Part shown: one piece after another, positions 9,166 to 16,859 of the stretch
How the letters are laid out: the number at the start of each line of letters is the position of its first letter
Position numbering within the stretch: the stretch's first letter is position 1
Assembly (NCBI RefSeq): GCF_947487575.1
Contig: NZ_CANKXG010000002.1
Location: 231,179-295,178 of the forward strand
Direction of reading: 5' to 3'
Origin: an uncultured Algibacter sp.
GTDB taxonomy: Bacteria; Bacteroidota; Bacteroidia; Flavobacteriales; Flavobacteriaceae
DNA: 64,000 bases
Notes under the pieces: model-generated
Seen by the model: only the letters and a program-made list of their open reading frames with translations
What the model was told of the DNA's origin: nothing
The model's database searches: none
Made by a program: the position numbers and the translations under genes

Positions 9166-9405
9166 TCAACTTTTGGTGTAAAAACCCCAAACACAATTAG
9201 AAAATTCGCCAGCAACAAATTCAATTTTTTTATTAGGTAATTCAATCCAAAACTTATTGAATGATTTTGTTTCCCCATAATTTGGGTCTTTAACTATTAC
9301 TGTCTCATAGTCAGATTTCCATTTGTATTCCCAAACATTTATTCCTTCAATTTCGCAATAATCTCCATCATAGGCAGTTTTAAAATGTTTCCAATCGTTG
9401 TTCAT
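9166..9405 (-). CDS. Small protein of unknown function (cassette gene)
   Basis: A 79-residue Trp- and Tyr-rich protein starting MNNDWKHF. The ATG at 9403-9405 is preferred over a TTG two codons upstream. There is no signal peptide or membrane segment, and composition suggests a small beta-rich cytoplasmic domain. I do not recognise the family. It is the first gene of cassette 2, and its start lies 18 bases from the cassette boundary GTTAGCAAAC (9414-9423, minus), so leader space is minimal, as in integron cassettes. Confidence 0.55.
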   Translation of the reverse strand: MNNDWKHFKTAYDGDYCEIEGINVWEYKWKSDYETVIVKDPNYGETKSFNKFWIELPNKKIEFVAGEFSNCVWGFYTKS

Positions 9406-9413
9406 TCTCAAAT

Positions 9414-9551
9414 GTTTGCTAACGTGTTTGTGTATGATTTCGTTGCGTGTTTCAGCAACTAATTTAGCAAATACAAACCAAATAGAAAATCCGCGAGGAT
9501 TTTCGTAAGTAGGCGAGTACTAGCAATGAATTATACACGTTGTTAGGGCAA
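9414..9551 (-). repeat. attC-like cassette site, array 1, first copy
   Basis: On the minus strand: left core TTGCCCTAAC, then AACGTGTATAATTCATTGC, the apical hairpin GAAAATCC-TCGC-GGATTTTC, TTGCTAAATTAGTTGCTG, ACACGCAACGAAATCATAC, and the right junction GTTAGCAAAC. The arm GTGTATAA(N)nTTGC is roughly complementary to GCAAC...CATACAC, so one strand folds into a long imperfect hairpin. The left core contains the TAA stop of gene 9543-10442. Confidence 0.75.
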
Positions 9552-10442
9552 GTTTTTTTTATTCATTTTCATCGTTAATCTATTTCCATCTTCCGCAACA
9601 AGTCCTTCTAGATTTATTCCATATTTGTCATAAATAATATCCATAAATATTTCTCCGTTTGCCTCTTTAATTACTTCCGCTTTGTTTAAATTTATTGCTG
9701 GACAAAAAAGAACTCCAAATTTTCCTTCGGGAAAGTGTATTGCTATTGCTGGTTTAAGAAGGTTAAATGACCTCATATATAAAGCAAGAAAAGCACCTTT
9801 CTCTGGTCCTCCAAATGGGATGATTTGACTTTGATTGTTTTTAGAAATTGTTATTGTTCCTGGTCGAAATGATACGTCAGCATTCATTTCATAAATGAAA
9901 CACTGTTTTTTTACGTTTTCTTGATAAACCGTTTCTATTGACAAGCAAAAATCGGCAACATCTTCAATTCTCTCATTTTTAATTACTGATTTAAACGCAC
10001 TATTTATTTTGGAAGATTCTTTTTTATCAGATTCAGTAGAGTGATAATATTCTTGGAATTTGTTAAATGCTAATTGATTTCCTATCCAAGCATTTTGTTG
10101 ATTTTGTTGAGCAGTTTTATTCGAAATCTTGATAATTACTGGATTTCCGTTTTCAAGAGAAGCAATTATAAAATCAGTTTCGTTATTAGATTCAATATTT
10201 GCTTTTAAACACTCAAGGACTAATTGTTGCAGATTTGCGATTTTATTCGAATAGAATAATTCAAGAATTTTTTCCGCAAAATGGATGTTTCCTGCGAAAC
10301 TTAAACTCAAATATGGATTCAGAATTAATGATTTCAGATTTCCTGCAAGCGGATTATTTCGTACAGCATTTTTATCGGTAACTTTTGAATCAGATACGAT
10401 ATAAATTTTTTCCTTTATTTGACGACATATGATTAAAGTCAC
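9543..10442 (-). CDS. Unknown protein, possible proteasome-type Ntn-hydrolase fold
   Basis: A 299-residue protein, first gene of array 1. It opens MTLIICRQIKEKIYIVSDSK, with a Thr right after Met and an SDSKVT block placed like the Asp/Lys region of HslV and proteasome beta subunits; LSLSFAGNIHFAEK resembles their Gly-rich turn. If the Met is removed, Thr would be N-terminal, as in Ntn hydrolases. This is a resemblance by eye, and activity is unproven. No signal peptide is present. The last codons (N-L-P-stop) lie inside the cassette's left core site. Confidence 0.55.
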   Translation of the reverse strand: MTLIICRQIKEKIYIVSDSKVTDKNAVRNNPLAGNLKSLILNPYLSLSFAGNIHFAEKILELFYSNKIANLQQLVLECLKANIESNNETDFIIASLENGNPVIIKISNKTAQQNQQNAWIGNQLAFNKFQEYYHSTESDKKESSKINSAFKSVIKNERIEDVADFCLSIETVYQENVKKQCFIYEMNADVSFRPGTITISKNNQSQIIPFGGPEKGAFLALYMRSFNLLKPAIAIHFPEGKFGVLFCPAINLNKAEVIKEANGEIFMDIIYDKYGINLEGLVAEDGNRLTMKMNKKNLP

Positions 10443-10458
10443 TCGGTTTCTCTCAAAT

Positions 10459-10521
10459 TTGCCCTAACTAGTTATACAATAACTTCTATTCATTATATCC
10501 CATAAATAAATCGGGATAAGG
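10459..10521 (-). promoter_or_regulatory. Array 1 leader (attI-like) and first cassette junction
   Basis: On the minus strand: CCTTATCCCGATTTATTTAT, GGGATATAATGAATAGAAGT, TATTGTATAACTAGTT, then the cassette start. It aligns along its length with 37706-37760 before array 2: shared TTATCC, GGGATAT, AAGT and TTGTATAAC(n)AGTT. It carries a TATCCC/GGGATA inverted repeat. A further CGGGATAA (10512-10519) / TTATCCCG (10538-10545) pair could be the terminator of the upstream transglycosylase gene. Confidence 0.65.
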
Positions 10522-10592
10522 TACCTTTTCGCAGATATTATCCCGCAATATATTTTTCATCTTTCTATCAAAATAAAAAAACGTTTATTTCT

Positions 10593-11513
10593 CTAATTAT
10601 AATACCCTTCTTTAGGAATCTCAACTAAATAAGCCTTTCTTGATTTATTATTAAGATGTGGCTCACGTAACCAAGGGTTGTGAAGTTTTAATAGTTTATA
10701 ATTTATTCCAAAACGTTGTGCAAACTTAGTAAAGTCTGTTACCGCAGTATCCACCTCAACTTTATATGTTGGGATGTTGGTATATAAATCTTTATCTCTA
10801 AAATTGAAACCGTATTTTTTTGGGTTTGATAAAATCTCTTTTAAAGCCACAATTCTAAATAAATAGCGCCCCGTTTCTTCGCCTAAAAGCAAATCGTAAT
10901 ACTCAGAAACGCCCTGTTCTTTTAAACGTCTTGAAACTCCTGCATTACCCGCATTGTAAGCAGCTGCAGCCAATGTCCATGACCCCAATTTGTTTTTAGC
11001 CTCTAATAAGTACTTGCAAGCCACCTCGGTAGCTTTTTCTAAATTATAACGCTCATCTACATTTTTGTTTACTTCTAAACCATTCTCTCTACCAGTTGCT
11101 GGCATAATTTGCCAAACACCCCTTGCTCCTGCTGGAGACACCGCATTTGTTAAACCACTTTCAATAACTGCTAAATATTTAAAATCGTCAGGAACACCGT
11201 GTTTAGCCAAAATAGGTTCAATAACTGGGAAATATTTTTTTGCTCGTTTAAACATTAACAATCCATTTGATTGCCAATATGTGTTAACCAATAACTCTCT
11301 ATCCATACGTTCTAAAATATCTGGATTTTCAAGCGGCATAGCCTCGCCAGCAAAATTCAAATTGTCTGGAACTTGTAGCGCATAAACGTTATAATCATTT
11401 ATTAATTTTGTTTCGAAATTTTCATCTGTAGGTGCATCTTGTAGGGCATAAATAAATAAGGTGCATAAACTTAATAGTCCCACAAACGCCAATGCTTTCT
11501 GTATAATCTTCAT
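10593..11513 (-). CDS. Lytic transglycosylase (SLT domain, MltD-like)
   Basis: A 306-residue envelope protein with an N-terminal membrane or signal segment (about 8-24). The Slt-type domain spans about residues 100-220: the catalytic Glu lies in LAVIESGL, followed by GARGVWQIMPATG and AAAAYNAGNAGV. It cleaves peptidoglycan between MurNAc and GlcNAc, forming anhydro ends. The C-terminal part (YKVEVDTAVTDFTKFAQRFG) looks like a degenerate LysM-type module. It is followed upstream on the same strand by an alpha/beta hydrolase gene. Confidence 0.88.
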   Translation of the reverse strand: MKIIQKALAFVGLLSLCTLFIYALQDAPTDENFETKLINDYNVYALQVPDNLNFAGEAMPLENPDILERMDRELLVNTYWQSNGLLMFKRAKKYFPVIEPILAKHGVPDDFKYLAVIESGLTNAVSPAGARGVWQIMPATGRENGLEVNKNVDERYNLEKATEVACKYLLEAKNKLGSWTLAAAAYNAGNAGVSRRLKEQGVSEYYDLLLGEETGRYLFRIVALKEILSNPKKYGFNFRDKDLYTNIPTYKVEVDTAVTDFTKFAQRFGINYKLLKLHNPWLREPHLNNKSRKAYLVEIPKEGYYN

Positions 11514-11549
11514 TTTAATAAGTTTTTTTATAAAATTAAAAAAAATAGC

Positions 11550-12215
11550 TTACTTACCTAAAATTAGCTTAGGTAAATTTTCGTTAAACCATTTATATTT
11601 ATTGATAATTGCAATATGAGTGCCGTTTTTTAAAACAATAGGGTTTTTAATATATTTTATTGGAAACACGGGGTCCTTATCGCCATGAATATGAATTATA
11701 TCGGGCAAAATTTCTGTCTGTTCCCAACATACCATTTGTTTTATTGCCCAGCTCAAATATTTACTATCGTTAACAGATAAATACTTTTTATAGAGTTCTA
11801 AACGCTTGGTCATAGTTGCACCAAAAGCATATTTCTCAAAAACATCAATTTTACTTGCCAATTGTGTTGGCACCAAGGCATATGCTTTGGTAGTTTTAGC
11901 CAAAAGCATCTTTTTTGGCAACTCACCCATAGACTTTACACTAGATACAATAATAAGTTTTTTGACTCTAACATGCTTACTCATTTCTTGCACCATAACA
12001 CCACCAAATGACACACCTAATAAAACAATATCATCATGTTTTATAATTTTAGATAATCTTAGCGCATAGTCACTTAAACTTTCATTATCTAAGGGAATTA
12101 TCCATTCAAGCAAATGAATTTTAAACTGATTTTCAGGCAATTTAATATGCTCAAAAATTTTAGGACTTGCAGCCATTCCTGGCATTAAATAAACATGTAT
12201 TATCTCTTGAACCAT
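11550..12215 (-). CDS. Alpha/beta-hydrolase family protein
   Basis: A 221-residue cytoplasmic protein. The nucleophile elbow is GVSFGG (Ser69), the catalytic Asp is probably in HGDKDPVFP, and the His is in NGTHIAII. Small hydrolases of this shape act on esters or thioesters, but the substrate cannot be deduced. The start HVYLMPGMAAS has the oxyanion-hole region in place. It is 36 bases from the transglycosylase gene on the same strand and may share a transcript. Confidence 0.75.
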   Translation of the reverse strand: MVQEIIHVYLMPGMAASPKIFEHIKLPENQFKIHLLEWIIPLDNESLSDYALRLSKIIKHDDIVLLGVSFGGVMVQEMSKHVRVKKLIIVSSVKSMGELPKKMLLAKTTKAYALVPTQLASKIDVFEKYAFGATMTKRLELYKKYLSVNDSKYLSWAIKQMVCWEQTEILPDIIHIHGDKDPVFPIKYIKNPIVLKNGTHIAIINKYKWFNENLPKLILGK

Positions 12216-12330
12216 AAGGCATTAACCTTAAATTTACTTTAATCTAACAATTATTTTTTGTATTTTTGCACAAAGTTAGAGAAATAGTACTCACTATTTT
12301 TAATTTCCTAAGAATTAAAACAAAAATAAC

Positions 12331-12627
12331 ATGGTTGAAGCTGCAGAATTAATTGACAATGATTTTCTACGTCAATTTGAAATTAAAGTTGATGATGATT
12401 TAGCAATAATTGAATACTCTTTACAGGAAAGAAAGATTTTTTTAACCAAACTAATTATTCCAGAAAGTATTACAGATGAAGATTTTAAAAAAGAATTTTT
12501 ATCTCTTGTTTTTGAAGAAATAGCATCACGCAACTTAAGTGTTATGCCTACTTCTCCTTCAATAGCAAAATTTGTAAGAAGTAATAGAAAATATAAACGC
12601 ATGCTACCTGTAGGGGTTAGAATATAG
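12331..12627 (+). CDS. Small GNAT-like N-acetyltransferase (YjdJ type)
   Basis: A 98-residue protein of the truncated GNAT group. It has a beta-hairpin start (IKVDDDLAIIEYSL), a helix, and the conserved end SIAKFVRSNRKYKRMLPVG. In this group the acceptor is unknown; acetyl-CoA would bind in the helix region. A TAnnTTTG box, TATTTTTG at 12261-12268, precedes it by 62 bases. It ends in a very strong terminator shared with the convergent lipoprotein gene. Confidence 0.75.
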   Translation: MVEAAELIDNDFLRQFEIKVDDDLAIIEYSLQERKIFLTKLIIPESITDEDFKKEFLSLVFEEIASRNLSVMPTSPSIAKFVRSNRKYKRMLPVGVRI

Positions 12628-12639
12628 TTTTCTTTCAAT

Positions 12640-12683
12640 AAAATATAAAAGCCAAAACTTTAAAGTTTTGGCTTTTATATTTT
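12640..12683. terminator. Bidirectional terminator, 22-bp perfect palindrome
   Basis: Arms of 22 bases with no mismatch (core AGCCAAAACTTT/AAAGTTTTGGCT, flanked by A/T runs) lie between convergent genes 12331-12627 (+) and 12696-13211 (-). Confidence 0.85.
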
Positions 12684-12695
12684 ATTAGATTTTTT

Positions 12696-13211
12696 TTATT
12701 GTTTAATGTAAACTAAAGTTAAATCTTTCGTTGTTATCACTTGAGTTAAATTTTCATTATAAATTTTAATTCTATCTTCAAATACAAAAGAAATTTGATT
12801 GCCTTCAATTTGTGCTTGACTCTCACCGATTATAATAATAGAATCATTTACGGTATAAGATGTTGCCAAACTTATTATACCCTCATCACAAGACACATTA
12901 AAACTATATTCACTTGTCGAATTGTCTAATACAGAAATATCTAAATCAGGATTAAATGTTGTGTTTAATGATACCACTCCTTTATTATCAAAAAATAGCG
13001 TTTCATTTCTTGAACAATCTATTTCATTTAAAAGATTAGTACTTATTGTTCCATCATTATTAATATCGAAACCTTCTTCAACATGCCAAGCAGTCAGTTT
13101 CCAAACACCAGTAATAGATGAGTCATTTGAATCTATTGAATCGTCTGTAGAACAACTAGAAAAACACACTAGCGCAAACGCAAAACATAGGTTAATAAAT
13201 ATTTTATTCAT
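12696..13211 (-). CDS. Lipocalin-like domain lipoprotein
   Basis: A 171-residue protein with signal peptide and lipobox (CFSSCS, Cys20), a Ser/Asp-rich linker, then ITGVWKLTAWHVEEG, the start of the lipocalin-like domain common in flavobacterial lipoproteins. A DINNDG stretch resembles a calcium loop but stands alone. These proteins probably bind small ligands at the outer membrane; no function is established. It is monocistronic between two terminator or promoter regions. Confidence 0.7.
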   Translation of the reverse strand: MNKIFINLCFAFALVCFSSCSTDDSIDSNDSSITGVWKLTAWHVEEGFDINNDGTISTNLLNEIDCSRNETLFFDNKGVVSLNTTFNPDLDISVLDNSTSEYSFNVSCDEGIISLATSYTVNDSIIIIGESQAQIEGNQISFVFEDRIKIYNENLTQVITTKDLTLVYIKQ

Positions 13212-13317
13212 ATTGGGGCATGATTTAATCTATGCTAAAGTATATGCAGAAGCTTAATTCCACACAATAAATAAGTTAAAAGACTAAATTTCAGGGTTTA
13301 TTCGTCGAAAATTAGAA

Positions 13318-14646
13318 TTAACTACCTTGAAAAACTTCTAAAAATTCAAACCTCACTATGCCATCATTGTCAATTTGAGAAAGTTCAACGTGATGTAATG
13401 TATTTACCAAATTAGGATTCCAAGGTGTTTTAACTTTAACATAATTTTCAGTAAAACCATGAATATAACCTTCTTTATTTTCGCTTTCAAATAAAACGGT
13501 TCGAGCTGTTCCTATTTGACTTTCGTAAAAAGCGCGACGTTTCTTAACGGATAAGCCTCGTAACATTTTACTTCGTTTACTTCTCACATTTTTAGGTACT
13601 ACACCATCCATATTTGTAGCTTCAGTATTATCACGCTCTGAATATGTAAAAACGTGTAGATATGAAATATCTAATGCGTTCAAGAAATTATACGATTCTA
13701 AAAAGTGAGCATCTGTTTCTCCGGGAAAACCTACAATAACATCCACACCAATACAGGCATGAGGCATTACCTCCTTTATTTTGGCAATCCTATCTACATA
13801 CAATTCGCGCATATATCTACGCTTCATTTTTTTAAGAATATGGTTACTTCCAGATTGTAAAGGAATATGAAAATGTGGAACAAAAGCTCTAGATTTTGAC
13901 ACCAAATCTATCGTTTCATTTTTTAAAAGATTAGGCTCTATAGATGAAATTCTTAATCTTTCAATACCATCCACATTATCTAATTGAGTAACTAAATCTA
14001 AAAAGGTGTGTTCGTGCTTTTTGTTGCCAAACTCGCCTTTACCGTAATCTCCAATATTAACTCCTGTTAAAACAATTTCTTTAATGTTTTGTTTTGAAAT
14101 AGCTTGAGCATTTTCTAAAACATTTTTCATGGTATCACTTCTTGAAATACCACGCGCTAGAGGTATTGTGCAATAGGTACATTTGTAATCGCAACCATCT
14201 TGTACTTTTAAAAATGCACGAGTCCTGTCTCCTATGGAGTAACTACCAACATAAAAATCAGCATCTTCAATTTCGCAGGAATGAACTTCTCCAAAATCAT
14301 TTTTGGAAAGGTCATTTAAATAGTCAGTAATCTTAAATTTCTCAGTCGCCCCTAACACCAAATCTACGCCATTAACATCGGCCAACTCTTGTGGTTTCAA
14401 TTGGGCATAACAACCAACCGCTGCAACAAAAGCATCAGGATTAGCTTTTTGCGCTTGCTTTACAATTGTTTTAAATCGCTTGTCTGCATTTTCGGTAACC
14501 GAACAGGTATTAATCACATAAATATCTGCATTTTCAGAGAAATCGACTCTATCAAAACCTTCAGCATTAAAATTTCTGGCAATGGTAGAAGTTTCTGAAA
14601 AATTCAGTTTACAACCTAATGTATAAAATGCGACTTTTTTATTCAT
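13318..14646 (-). CDS. mtaB: tRNA (t6A37) methylthiotransferase MtaB
   Basis: A 442-residue radical-SAM enzyme that converts t6A37 to ms2t6A37 in ANN-decoding tRNAs. The N-terminal MTTase domain has cluster cysteines in TLGCKLN, NTCSVT and VGCYAQ. The radical-SAM motif GCDYKCTYC lies near residue 155, and a TRAM-like tail ends the protein. It is read divergently from the peptide-binding lipoprotein gene, with a CAAATTTA box (14710-14717; TAAATTTG on the minus strand) as likely -7 element. Confidence 0.93.
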   Translation of the reverse strand: MNKKVAFYTLGCKLNFSETSTIARNFNAEGFDRVDFSENADIYVINTCSVTENADKRFKTIVKQAQKANPDAFVAAVGCYAQLKPQELADVNGVDLVLGATEKFKITDYLNDLSKNDFGEVHSCEIEDADFYVGSYSIGDRTRAFLKVQDGCDYKCTYCTIPLARGISRSDTMKNVLENAQAISKQNIKEIVLTGVNIGDYGKGEFGNKKHEHTFLDLVTQLDNVDGIERLRISSIEPNLLKNETIDLVSKSRAFVPHFHIPLQSGSNHILKKMKRRYMRELYVDRIAKIKEVMPHACIGVDVIVGFPGETDAHFLESYNFLNALDISYLHVFTYSERDNTEATNMDGVVPKNVRSKRSKMLRGLSVKKRRAFYESQIGTARTVLFESENKEGYIHGFTENYVKVKTPWNPNLVNTLHHVELSQIDNDGIVRFEFLEVFQGS

Positions 14647-14732
14647 TGTACTTTCATTTCCGTGAAGACGGAAATCTCATTATATTTACCTTCTTTGACT
14701 AAAAGATTGCAAATTTACAACTAATAAGTTAC

Positions 14733-16352
14733 ATGATAAAACCAATTTCAAGACAAATAATTAGCTATTTATCAATTAGTTGTATGTTTTTTTTGTTTTT
14801 TTCTTGTGAAAATAATTCAAACAACAATAGAGACCATCTTGTTTTTCGATACAACGAATTTGCGAACATAAACACTTTAGACCCTGCCTTTTCTAGAACA
14901 CTTCAAGACAATTCGGTTTGTAATCAGTTATTTAATGGATTAGTGCAACTGGATAGCGATTTAAATATATTACCTTCTATTGCTAAAAATTGGACTATAT
15001 CTGAAAGCGGGCTTACATACACTTTTAATTTACGAAACGATGTTTACTTCCATAAACACAAATTATTTGGTAAAGACTCAACTAGAACTGTGGTTGCTAA
15101 TGATTTTACATACAGCCTAAACCGCTTAAGAGACGATAAAATTGCAGCCCCTGGTAGCTGGGTTTTAAACAAAGTTGATAGTTTTAAAGCTGTTAACGAT
15201 ACTATCTTTAAAATTACTTTAAAACAACCTTTTCCTGCTTTTATTGGTTTATTAAGTATGAAGTATTGCTCTGTCGTTCCCAAGGAGGTTGTGGATTATT
15301 ATGGAACTGATTTTAGAGCAAATCCTATTGGAACAGGTCCTTTTAAATTTAAGCGTTGGGAAGAAAATATCAAGCTTGTTTTTAGGAGAAACAATCAATA
15401 CTTTGAGAAAGATGATACTGGAAAATCACTGCCATATTTAGAAGCGATAGCATTAACATTTTTGCCAGATAAACAAAGTGAATTTTTACAATTTGCCCAA
15501 GGTAATATTGATTACTTACAAGGCCTTGACGCCTCTTACAAAGATGAATTACTGACTGCTGACGGTAAACTTAGGAGTAAATATGCTGAAACAGTTGATA
15601 TGATTCGAGGGCCATATTTAAATACGGAATATTTAGGATTTTATTTAGATTCTGAGACACCAGAAATACAATCTCCATTAATACGAAAAGCTATAAATTA
15701 TGGTTTTGACCGAAAGAAAATGATGATTTATTTACGAAATGGTATTGGGAATCCCGCCAATGGTGGTTTTATTCCAAAAGGACTTCCTGGTCATGATACA
15801 TCTATTGGATTTAGTTACCAACCAGAAAAAGCAAAACGATTAGTTGAACAGTTTAAAAATGAAAGCGGTATAGCAAACCCTGAAATTACCTTAGTAACAT
15901 CGAGTAATTATTTAAGTTTTTGTGAATTTATACAGCGTGAACTTGAAAAAACAGGTTTAACAATTAATGTTGATGTCATGCCTGAAGCGACGTTAAGGTC
16001 TGCCAGATCAAACGGGAAAGTTGATATGTTTAGAAGCTCTTGGGTTGCTGATTATTTAGATGCCGAGAATTACTTATCTATTTTTTATAGCAAAAATTTT
16101 GCGCCTGGTGGCTCGAATTATTTCCATTACAAAAGCCCAGTATTTGATAGTTTATATAACAAAGCGTTTACGGTTACAAATATTGAAGAACGCAAACATT
16201 TATATACCACCATGGACTCTTTAGCTATGCAAAAAACAATTATGGTGCCTTTGTTTTATGATGAAGTGGTGCGGTTTACTCAGAAAAATGTAAAAGGCTT
16301 AGGTACAAATCCGATTAATTTATTGGATTTAAGATATGTGAGGAAGGATTAA
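14733..16352 (+). CDS. ABC transporter substrate-binding lipoprotein (peptide type, SBP family 5)
   Basis: A 539-residue protein with a signal peptide and lipobox-like FFSCENN (Cys25). The SBP_bac_5 fold is shown by ANINTLDPAFSRTLQDNSVC, YTFNLRNDVYFHKHKLFG, NPIGTGPFKFKRW and RKAINYGFDRKKMM. It would bind oligopeptides for an Opp/Dpp-type importer or act in peptide sensing. No permease or ATPase genes are adjacent, so it is an orphan binding protein. Its last 4 bases overlap the convergent gene 16349-16684. Confidence 0.88.
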   Translation: MIKPISRQIISYLSISCMFFLFFSCENNSNNNRDHLVFRYNEFANINTLDPAFSRTLQDNSVCNQLFNGLVQLDSDLNILPSIAKNWTISESGLTYTFNLRNDVYFHKHKLFGKDSTRTVVANDFTYSLNRLRDDKIAAPGSWVLNKVDSFKAVNDTIFKITLKQPFPAFIGLLSMKYCSVVPKEVVDYYGTDFRANPIGTGPFKFKRWEENIKLVFRRNNQYFEKDDTGKSLPYLEAIALTFLPDKQSEFLQFAQGNIDYLQGLDASYKDELLTADGKLRSKYAETVDMIRGPYLNTEYLGFYLDSETPEIQSPLIRKAINYGFDRKKMMIYLRNGIGNPANGGFIPKGLPGHDTSIGFSYQPEKAKRLVEQFKNESGIANPEITLVTSSNYLSFCEFIQRELEKTGLTINVDVMPEATLRSARSNGKVDMFRSSWVADYLDAENYLSIFYSKNFAPGGSNYFHYKSPVFDSLYNKAFTVTNIEERKHLYTTMDSLAMQKTIMVPLFYDEVVRFTQKNVKGLGTNPINLLDLRYVRKD

Positions 16353-16684
16353 TTTTCTTCTATGTTTTTGCCTATATCTTGGATTTCGTCTTTTATAACT
16401 ACAACAGATTTTTTCCAATTTTTTTCCAATAAAATATAAAAACCCCAAACACCTAACAGACCTAATGGTAAAGCCAATAAGTTTATTCCATAGGTGCTTT
16501 CCCAATTGAAACCCCAATCGAAAACATAAATATCTAAAATAACAATTAGCGCAAGAAAAACATTTCCGATAACGTAATAGGTTACAACCCCTAAAATAGC
16601 ATAAAGCCATTTGTTTTTGCTGTAATCAACAGATAAGTCGTAAAATCGTTTTCCTATAAAGTAGATTAATAATATTCCTAACAT
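16349..16684 (-). CDS. Small membrane protein of unknown function
   Basis: A 111-residue protein with three likely membrane helices (about 2-12, 27-50 and 65-87) and a charged tail (KDEIQDIGKNIEEN). No family is recognised. It overlaps the end of the convergent binding-protein gene by 4 bases. The ORF in the neighbouring frame (16329-16610) is Cys/Arg-rich and lacks a sensible profile, so this frame was chosen. Confidence 0.6.
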   Translation of the reverse strand: MLGILLIYFIGKRFYDLSVDYSKNKWLYAILGVVTYYVIGNVFLALIVILDIYVFDWGFNWESTYGINLLALPLGLLGVWGFYILLEKNWKKSVVVIKDEIQDIGKNIEEN

Positions 16685-16769
16685 AATTTTTTTGTTTTTA
16701 TAAACTATAAAATGGCTTTAGTACACTAGCGTTGTTTTACTATTTTAACCTTAAAAACCGCGGGTTAGC

Positions 16770-16853
16770 GCGTTAGGGATTGAAGCGGCATCCTTTTTTG
16801 CCATTAAAAGCAAAAAAGATATAGCGAAAAAGCCCGACCCTTGTGGTAACGCC
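16770..16853 (-). repeat. Dispersed element 'GGYGTTACC...TAACGC', copy B
   Basis: On the minus strand it starts GGCGTTACC, contains GGGTCGGGCTTT, then a CTTTTTTGC/GGCAAAAAAGG inverted repeat, and ends TCAATCCCTAACGC. It aligns with copies A (7129-7214) and C (35651-35747). It fills most of the gap between 16684 and 16860. Confidence 0.7.
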
Positions 16854-16859
16854 AAAATT

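Larger units (their letters stand above)
7334..10521 (-). mobile_element. Integron-like gene-cassette array 1
   Basis: Read on the minus strand: leader (10521-10466), cassette 1 (gene 9543-10442), shared site (9551-9414), cassette 2 (genes 9166-9405 and 8755-9150), a shared site split by an IS110 remnant (8750-8344), and cassette 3 (broken D-cysteine desulfhydrase-like gene). Cassette termini are inverted repeats private to each cassette: 10/10 bases in cassette 1 (10459-10468 against 9542-9551), 8/10 in cassette 2 (9414-9423 against 8741-8750), 7/10 in cassette 3 (8344-8353 against 7334-7343). All begin GTT. The design is that of integron cassettes with attC sites; no integrase is visible. 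A homologous array lies at 37706-40505. Confidence 0.65.

Noticed and set aside
16329-16610. 93-residue Cys/Arg-rich minus-strand ORF
   Set aside because: It overlaps 16349-16684, whose frame gives clean membrane helices and charged loops; this one does not.
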